Positions 51,718-57,293 of a stretch of 57,293 bases of DNA are shown here, in pieces (position 1 is the first letter of the stretch; every line of letters starts with the position of its first letter). The DNA is from Rhizobium sp. Q54 (GTDB lineage: Bacteria; Pseudomonadota; Alphaproteobacteria; SHVZ01), in NCBI GenBank assembly GCA_945871425.1, contig CAMBVS010000020.1, forward strand, positions 1-57,293, read 5' to 3'. The notes under the pieces are model-generated. The model saw only the letters and a list, made by a program, of their open reading frames with translations. It was not told the DNA's origin and did no database searches. The position numbers were made by a program, and so were the translations under genes.

Positions 51718-53505
51718 ATGTCCGACTACACGGCGCCGCTGGCCGATCTCAAGTTCCAGCTCCGAGCCCTCGGCGGCCTTGATCACGTGCTGTCGCTGCC
51801 GCCCTTCGAAGGCGTCGACGCCGAGACCGTCGGGCAGATCCTGGACGAGGGCGGCCGCTTCGCCCGCGAGGTGCTGGCCCCGACAAACCGGGCCGGCGAC
51901 ACCACGCCGGCCGCACTCGAAAACGGCACCGTCCGGACATCGCCCGGCTTCGCCGAGGCCTATCGCCGGTTCGCGGAAGGCGGCTGGAACGCCGTCCCGT
52001 TCGAGGTCGAGCACGGCGGCCAGGGACTGCCCTGGCTGGTGCAGACGGCGCTCGGCGAGATGTGGAACGCCGCCAACATGGCCTTCGCGCTGTGCCCGCT
52101 GCTCAACAACGGCGCCGTCGAGGCGCTGACCGCGCATGGCTCGTCCGAGCAGAAGCGCCTCTATCTGCCGAAGATGATCGCCGGCGAATGGACCGGCACC
52201 ATGAACCTGACCGAGCCGCAGGCGGGCTCGGACCTCGGGCAGGTCCGCGCCCGGGCGGTGCCGGAGGGCGATCACTACCGGATCACCGGGCAGAAGATCT
52301 TCATCACCTACGGCGAGCACGACTACACGCCGAACATCATCCATCTGGTGCTGGCGCGGCTGCCCGATGCGCCCGCAGGCACGCGCGGGATCTCGCTCTT
52401 CGTCGTGCCGAAGGTCCTGGTGAAGGCGGACGGTTCGCTCGGCGCCCGCAACGATCTCCGCTGCGCCTCGCTCGAGCACAAGCTCGGCATCCATGGCAGC
52501 CCGACCTGCGTCATGGCCTATGGCGACGACGGCGGCGCCACGGGGTATCTGGTCGGCGAGGCCAATCGCGGCCTCGAATACATGTTCACCATGATGAACA
52601 ACGCGCGGCTGGCGGTCGGCCTGCAGGGCGTCGCCATCGCCGAGCGCGCCTACCAGCAGGCGCTCGCCTTCGCCCGCCAGCGCGTGCAGAGCCGCGACGT
52701 CGCCGGCAGCCCGGGCCCGGTCGCGATCATCCGCCATCCGGACGTCCGCCGGATGCTGATGACGATGAAGGCCGGGATCGAGGCGTCGCGCGGGCTCGCG
52801 CTCCAGGCGGCATCCTGGATCGACCGCGCCCGCCATGCGCCCGAGGCCGACGACCGCAGCCACACCCAGGCGCTGCTCGATCTCATCATTCCAGTGCTCA
52901 AGGCCTGGGCGACGGACTTCGGCGTCGAGGCGGCCTCGATCGGCCTCCAGGTGCATGGCGGCATGGGCTTCATCGAGGAGAGCGGTGCCGCCCAGCACTA
53001 TCGCGATGCCCGCATCCTGCCGATCTACGAGGGCACCAACGGCATCCAGGCCAACGATCTGGTCGGCCGCAAGATCGCCCGCGATCAGGGGGCGTCGGCA
53101 CGGGTCTTCTTCCAGATGGTGCAGGACACGGTGGACGAGCTCGACCTCTTCACCGACGAGGACTTCACCGCGGTGCGGGGCGCGCTCGCCGACGGGTTGG
53201 CGGCCCTGACCCGGGCGACGGACTGGATCGTCGAGACGTATCCCCAGGATCCGAAGCGGGCGATCGCCGGGGCGGTTCCCTACCTCAAGCTGTTCGGGGT
53301 GGTCGCCGGCGGCTGGGTGATGGCCAGGAACGCGACGGCGGCGGAAGCGCATCTCGAGCTTGGCGACGGCGACGAGGCGTTCATGCGGGCGAAGAAGACG
53401 ACGGCCCGCTTCTACGCCGAGCACATCCTGGTGGAGGCACCGTCGCTGGTCTGGCCGGCGACCCAGCCGACGGCGACGCTGGCGCTGGCCGACGATCAGT
53501 TCTGA
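51718..53505 (+). CDS. Acyl-CoA dehydrogenase (DmdC/AcdA-like, long C-terminal form)
   Basis: A 595-residue FAD enzyme that introduces a 2,3-double bond into an acyl-CoA. It contains the flavin/substrate motifs TMNLTEPQAGSDLGQVRARA and ITGQKIFITYGEHD. HGGMGFIEESGAAQHYRDARILPIYEGTNGIQANDL holds the catalytic glutamate (YEGTNGIQ). The extra C-terminal domain (about 460-595) is typical of the long subgroup to which 3-methylmercaptopropionyl-CoA dehydrogenase belongs, but the true acyl substrate is not predictable. Last gene of the 48089-53505 run; its stop is 6 bases from the convergent kinase gene. Confidence 0.9.
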   Translation: MSDYTAPLADLKFQLRALGGLDHVLSLPPFEGVDAETVGQILDEGGRFAREVLAPTNRAGDTTPAALENGTVRTSPGFAEAYRRFAEGGWNAVPFEVEHGGQGLPWLVQTALGEMWNAANMAFALCPLLNNGAVEALTAHGSSEQKRLYLPKMIAGEWTGTMNLTEPQAGSDLGQVRARAVPEGDHYRITGQKIFITYGEHDYTPNIIHLVLARLPDAPAGTRGISLFVVPKVLVKADGSLGARNDLRCASLEHKLGIHGSPTCVMAYGDDGGATGYLVGEANRGLEYMFTMMNNARLAVGLQGVAIAERAYQQALAFARQRVQSRDVAGSPGPVAIIRHPDVRRMLMTMKAGIEASRGLALQAASWIDRARHAPEADDRSHTQALLDLIIPVLKAWATDFGVEAASIGLQVHGGMGFIEESGAAQHYRDARILPIYEGTNGIQANDLVGRKIARDQGASARVFFQMVQDTVDELDLFTDEDFTAVRGALADGLAALTRATDWIVETYPQDPKRAIAGAVPYLKLFGVVAGGWVMARNATAAEAHLELGDGDEAFMRAKKTTARFYAEHILVEAPSLVWPATQPTATLALADDQF

Positions 53506-53511
53506 GAACGG

Positions 53512-54741
53512 TCAGGTCAGGGTCCGGAACGCCGGGAAGATCACGGCGCAGCGGGTCCCGACATCGGGCTCGCTCTCGATCCTGAAGCCGGCACCATGTG
53601 CATCGACCAGCGACTTGGTGATCGGCAGGCCGAGGCCCGTTCCCTCGAAGCGGCGGCTGAAGGCGGACTCGCTCCGGTGGAACCGCGTCAGCGCGTTGCC
53701 GATCTCCTCGGCGGTCATGCCGATGCCGGTGTCCGAAGTCTGGATCGTTACCCGGCCGCTGTCGTCGTTCCATGTTGCCACCGTGACCCGGCCGCCGCGC
53801 GGCGTGAACTTCACCGCGTTCGAGAGCAGGTTCAGCACGATCTGCTTCATCATGCGCTTGTCGGCCAGCAGCTTCGGGATCGGCAGCTGGATCGCAGTCT
53901 CGACCGTGACTTCGCCGCGGCGGGCGCGCTCCTCCACCAGCTTGGTGCAGGCCTCCAGCATGGCCGGCAGATCCACCGGTTCTTCGTGCAGGTTGAGCCG
54001 CCCGGCCTCGATCCGCGCAATGTCCAGGATGTCGTTGATCAATGAAAGAAGGTGCCCGCCCGAATCCCGGATGTCGGCGGCGTATTCCTGGTAGCGCGGC
54101 TGGCCGATCGGCCCCAGCATCTGGTTGGTCATCATCTCGGCGAACCCGATGATGGCGTTGAGCGGCGTCCTGAGCTCGTGGCTGACGTTGGCCAGAATTT
54201 CTGACTTCGCCCGGTTCGCCACCTCCGCCTGCTCCTTGGCATGGCGGAGATCGTGCTCGGACTGCCGGGCCTGCGTGACGTCGGTCAGCAGGTCGACGAC
54301 GCCGCCGTCTTGCGCCCGCTCCGTGCGGATCTCTAGGATGCGGCCATCGGTGAGACGGAGCTCGTTGGTGCCGCTAGGCCTGCGGTGGCGCGCGACCGCG
54401 ATCTCGATCCAGCCGTCACGGCTGAGCCGATTCAGGTCGATGACGCCCCGATCGACCGTGACCGCCAGGAGATGGCGATAGGCGAGCCCGGGAACCATGA
54501 GGTCGGCCAGCTTCGGCAGCAGTTGCCGGAGTGTATCGTTGCAGAGCGCTAGCCGTTCGTCTGCGCCCCAGATGGCGAATCCGGCGCCGATATGGGCGAT
54601 GGCGTCACGAAGACGCGCGTTCGTCGCCTCCAGCTCCGCGTAGGCGTTGCTGACCGCATCCAGAAAGCGGGCGAGATCGAGCCCCTCGGCGCCGCCCTGC
54701 GACTGGGAGAGCATCATCTGTCGGCGTAGGGCTTTGTGCAC
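53512..54741 (-). CDS. Soluble sensor histidine kinase
   Basis: A 409-residue kinase without TM helices. An N-terminal coiled segment is followed by a PAS-like domain (about 43-155: AIAHIGAGFAIWGADERLALCND). The H-box NVSHELRTPLNAIIGF has the phospho-acceptor H188. The ATPase domain has N-box NLLSNAVKFTPRGG, G1 DTGIGM and G2 GTGLGLPI. It would sense a cytosolic signal. No response regulator gene is adjacent, so it is an orphan in this window. GTG start at 54741; an in-frame ATG eight codons later is possible. Confidence 0.9.
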   Translation of the reverse strand: MHKALRRQMMLSQSQGGAEGLDLARFLDAVSNAYAELEATNARLRDAIAHIGAGFAIWGADERLALCNDTLRQLLPKLADLMVPGLAYRHLLAVTVDRGVIDLNRLSRDGWIEIAVARHRRPSGTNELRLTDGRILEIRTERAQDGGVVDLLTDVTQARQSEHDLRHAKEQAEVANRAKSEILANVSHELRTPLNAIIGFAEMMTNQMLGPIGQPRYQEYAADIRDSGGHLLSLINDILDIARIEAGRLNLHEEPVDLPAMLEACTKLVEERARRGEVTVETAIQLPIPKLLADKRMMKQIVLNLLSNAVKFTPRGGRVTVATWNDDSGRVTIQTSDTGIGMTAEEIGNALTRFHRSESAFSRRFEGTGLGLPITKSLVDAHGAGFRIESEPDVGTRCAVIFPAFRTLT

Positions 54742-54810
54742 GATCGGATTCGCTCGCGAATTCCTGTTTCCGCCCCAGTATGAACGCAGAAAATGGTTAA
54801 CGAATCGTGA

Positions 54811-56991
54811 TCACCCCCGGGCAGGGCCGATTTCCGGTGTCATCCGAGCTGGCGGGACCGCGGTCGGATGCGGGATGTAGATCTTGGCCGCGTCGAGGGC
54901 CGCCTTGATCCTTCGGTTGTACTCGCGGCCCACCGACCATTGCTGGCTCGGGCGGGTCTTGATGCGGGCGCCGATGCGCATGGCATAGTCGCCGAACTTG
55001 TCGAGCCCGAAGATCTCGATCGGAGCCATGATCCGGTCCGTCCAGGCGGGATCCTCGCGGATCTCCCGATCGACCTCGCGCAGGATGTCCTCGATCGTCT
55101 TCACGTCCTGGTCGTAGCCGATCGACAGATCGAAAACGTAGTACCCGTAGTCACGGGTCATGTTCTTGATCGTGGTGACCGCGCTGAACGGGATGGTGAG
55201 CTGGCTTCCCTGGCCGTCGCGGAGCCGGATCGTGCGGATGGTGATGGCCTCGACCGAGCCCGACTTGCCGTCGAGATCGACCACGTCGCCGACGTTGATC
55301 GTGTCCTCGAACAGGATGAACAGGCCGGTGATGACGTCCTTGACCAGCGCCTGGGAGCCGAAGCCGATGGCGAGGCCGACGACGCCGGCGCCGGCGAGCA
55401 GCGGGGCGATGTTGATGCCGAGCTCCGACATCACCGTGAGGCCGACGATGATGATGATGGTGACGAAGATGACCGTCCGCAGCAGCGGCAGGAAGGTGCG
55501 GAGCCGGGCGTTCCGTCCGCTCTGCCGGTCGAGCCGCCGGATGGCGCGCTCGATCACCGCGCTCGCCGTCTCCCAGACGATGATGCCGAGCCCGACGGCG
55601 AAGCCGATGGTGATGAGCATTCCGACCAGCCGGCGCCCCTGGTCGGAGGAGAGCCAGACCAGGCTGTCGACGCCCCAGAGCTGAAGCAGAACCACGGCAC
55701 CTGCGATCCAGACGACGGCGACCAGCACGCGCCGGAGGACCGGCAGGTAGAGGTTGGCTCTGCTCTCGAGCAGCGGGTAGCGGGACCTCAGCTCGTCGGC
55801 GACGGTGAAGGCGCGCTTCATGACGAAGCGAAGTCCGGTCGAGAGCCCCCAGAGCACGAGGGCGACGGTGATCGTGCCGACGGTGCGCTGGAGGATGAAG
55901 GGGAAGCCGCCCGGAACGTCGAGGGCCCAGATGAGGTAGATGATCGCCACATAGACGATGGCGAGCACGTGCCAGCATCCGGCGGCACCCTGGCGGAGGC
56001 GATGCACTCCCTGCTGGAGGCCGGGAGACGGTTGCGTCTCGCCGTTGCCGCGAAGCCAGGCCGCGACCGCCTGACGGTTCTGCAGGATGAAGATGACGAT
56101 CAGCGTCGCCACCGTCAGGCCGAGCAGGCGGATGGTGGCGGTGTGCCCGACCCTCGGCAGCCCGAGCGGCACCAGCGCGTCCAACATGGTCACGCCGTAG
56201 ATCCACAGATCGGTGACCCGCCTGACCCAGATATGCAGGTATTGCGCGGTCTCGTCGTCGATCGGCGGCAGGCGCAGCTTGGGCGCGCGAGGGGCCAGCA
56301 CCAGGCGCGCGATCAGCCCGACGGCGCGCGCCAGCACGAAGCCGTTGAGTAGGGTTGCCGCCATCAGCTCGGCGACCAGCCCGGCGGTACCGTTCGAGAA
56401 GCTGGCCGTCGCCGGTAGCGCCAGGTTGGCGGTGACGGCGAAGAGGACCAGGGGGACCAGCTCGACGCCGGCCAGCACGACCAGGTGGCCGGCCTTGGAC
56501 CAGGCGTGGCGCGGCACCCTCGCCTCGAGCGCCTTCCGGGGCCGGTTGAGGGCAAGCCGGGCGACCGCCTCGACCGCCAGCGCCGCGCCGAAGACCGCGA
56601 GCAGCCGGGCCAGCGTCTCGAGCAGCTGCGTGCGCATGACCGGATCGAAGGTGGTCCGCTGCAGCCAGTTGTTGATGCGCCGTCCCGCCTGCTCAAAGTC
56701 GAGGGCATCCCAGAGCTCGACCGAGAACCGGTTGATGCGGACGGCGACGGTGTCGATGGCGAGCTGGGAGAGCTCCCCGACCGGGCTATCGGCGGCGGGT
56801 TGAGGTTGCTGCGTCTGGATCAGGAGCTTCAGCTGGGCGATCAGCCGCGCCCGCTCGGCGTCGTTCTCCAACGTCCCGATGAGGGATTCGACCTCCGCCC
56901 TGCTGATCGGCGGCGCATCGGTCGCGGCAAGGGCCGCAATGGGCGCGAGCAGGAGGGCGAGGACGGTGCAGGCAAGTCTTAGACCGCGCAT
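54811..56991 (-). CDS. Mechanosensitive ion channel (large MscS family, YbiO-like)
   Basis: A 726-residue inner-membrane channel that opens under membrane tension to release solutes. A signal peptide (MRGLRLACTVLALLLAPIAALA) is followed by a periplasmic helical region, about ten TM helices, and the MscS core. The pore helix is LLAGAGVVGLAIGFGSQALVKDVITG. The beta domain contains FEDTINVGDVVDLDGKSGSVEAITIRTIRLRDGQG, and a C-terminal vestibule domain follows. The start at 56991 is chosen for the signal peptide, although the Shine-Dalgarno is weak; 57027 is an alternative. It is divergent from acs. Confidence 0.9.
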   Translation of the reverse strand: MRGLRLACTVLALLLAPIAALAATDAPPISRAEVESLIGTLENDAERARLIAQLKLLIQTQQPQPAADSPVGELSQLAIDTVAVRINRFSVELWDALDFEQAGRRINNWLQRTTFDPVMRTQLLETLARLLAVFGAALAVEAVARLALNRPRKALEARVPRHAWSKAGHLVVLAGVELVPLVLFAVTANLALPATASFSNGTAGLVAELMAATLLNGFVLARAVGLIARLVLAPRAPKLRLPPIDDETAQYLHIWVRRVTDLWIYGVTMLDALVPLGLPRVGHTATIRLLGLTVATLIVIFILQNRQAVAAWLRGNGETQPSPGLQQGVHRLRQGAAGCWHVLAIVYVAIIYLIWALDVPGGFPFILQRTVGTITVALVLWGLSTGLRFVMKRAFTVADELRSRYPLLESRANLYLPVLRRVLVAVVWIAGAVVLLQLWGVDSLVWLSSDQGRRLVGMLITIGFAVGLGIIVWETASAVIERAIRRLDRQSGRNARLRTFLPLLRTVIFVTIIIIVGLTVMSELGINIAPLLAGAGVVGLAIGFGSQALVKDVITGLFILFEDTINVGDVVDLDGKSGSVEAITIRTIRLRDGQGSQLTIPFSAVTTIKNMTRDYGYYVFDLSIGYDQDVKTIEDILREVDREIREDPAWTDRIMAPIEIFGLDKFGDYAMRIGARIKTRPSQQWSVGREYNRRIKAALDAAKIYIPHPTAVPPARMTPEIGPARG

Positions 56992-57055
56992 GGCCGGCAA
57001 CCTACAGAGGCGAAATCGGGCTGTCATCCCCGGCCGGCGTCGTGCGGCCCGAACC

Positions 57056-57084
57056 TTGTTCCTGACAGGCGTTCCATGGATAAT
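57056..57084 (+). promoter_or_regulatory. Candidate sigma70 promoter of acs
   Basis: TTGTTC (57056-57061), 17-base spacer, GATAAT (57079-57084), 72 bases before the acs ATG. A perfect dyad TCGGCCC/GGGCCGA (57100-57106 and 57113-57119) lies just past the expected start site and could be an operator or 5' hairpin. Confidence 0.45.
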
Positions 57085-57155
57085 TCGATAGCTCTCCGTT
57101 CGGCCCGCCCGAGGGCCGACAATAAGCAATCATTCGTCCGAGGGAACGTCCGACC

Positions 57156-57293
57156 ATGACCGATATGAGCGTCTTCCCGGTTCCGTCGAGCCTGGCCGGC
57201 CGTGCCTGGATCGATGCCGCCAAGTACGAATCCCTCTACCAGCGCTCGATCAAGGACCCCGACGGATTCTGGGCCGAGCAGGCGAAGCGGATC
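57156..57293 (+). CDS. acs: Acetyl-CoA synthetase, N-terminal fragment (runs off right edge)
   Basis: Forty-six codons are visible, opening MTDMSVFPVPSS and continuing KYESLYQRSIKDPDGFWAEQ, the characteristic N-terminal ACAS_N sequence of acetate--CoA ligase. The enzyme activates acetate to acetyl-CoA via acetyl-AMP. CGAGGGAACG provides the Shine-Dalgarno. Promoter-like sequence lies 72 bases upstream. Catalytic domains are beyond the window. Confidence 0.85.
   Translation, partial: MTDMSVFPVPSSLAGRAWIDAAKYESLYQRSIKDPDGFWAEQAKRI

Overview
The window is GC-rich chromosomal DNA packed with short intergenic gaps and ATGA/GTGA stop-start overlaps. The gene set (eukaryote-type NADP isocitrate dehydrogenase, thrS-infC pair, psd-pssA pair, PadR-linked RND pump, amino-acid ABC cassette, CoxL-like molybdoprotein, N-terminal piece of acs) and the protein styles suggest an alphaproteobacterium, probably Rhodospirillales-like. 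That placement is by recognition only; no phylogeny was run. No rRNA, tRNA or CRISPR was seen.

Layout. 1-147: end of an IS481-type insertion sequence running off the left edge. 176-2721 (-): Gfo/Idh/MocA oxidoreductase plus family 5 solute-binding protein, cut off from any permease by the IS. 2817-5635 (+): fumarylacetoacetase-fold hydrolase, a palindromic repeat, a second oxidoreductase and a methyltransferase. 5632-10533 (+): PadR repressor with a clear promoter/operator, then an RND efflux pair. 10540-14043 (-): envelope block with a LysM protein, Psd, PssA and an extra CDP-alcohol phosphotransferase. 14206-16257 (+): cytochrome c', diheme cytochrome c and a LOG protein. 16265-18839: LysR regulator divergent from icd across a 424-base gap with an AT-rich core. 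18903-24088: lytic transglycosylase, second family 5 binding protein, S9 oligopeptidase.

24093-30198 (-) is a coherent cassette: oxidoreductase, polar amino-acid ABC transporter (binding protein, two permeases, ATPase), SelA-like PLP enzyme and a ferredoxin-like protein. 30270-34583: AMP nucleosidase, a fused membrane/spermidine-synthase-like protein and a FliL-like protein. 34686-34889 (-) is a 67-residue protein with a near-perfect Shine-Dalgarno and tandem dyads upstream. 35059-37705 (-): thrS-infC with two translation-control signals. One is a 23-codon leader peptide with a Thr-Thr-Arg-Thr run followed by a hairpin and a U8 tract, resembling a ribosome-mediated attenuator. The other is an AUA start for infC behind a good Shine-Dalgarno.

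37742-40193 (-): DUF488 protein and two glycosyltransferases, translationally coupled. 40233-44232: small enzymes (alpha/beta hydrolase, epimerase, TPR, GNAT, LysE exporter, HIT). 44300-48021: CoxL-like subunit with CysQ, and a convergent ParA-like ATPase. 48089-53505 (+): four-gene run of threonylcarbamoyl-AMP synthase, O-antigen ligase-like protein, D-2-hydroxyglutarate dehydrogenase-like flavoprotein and acyl-CoA dehydrogenase. 53512-57293: soluble histidine kinase, large MscS channel and the start of acs.

Most of the window is core metabolism and envelope biology. The least ordinary signal is the thrS leader; the small gene at 34686-34889 with its dyads is the best candidate for something undescribed.
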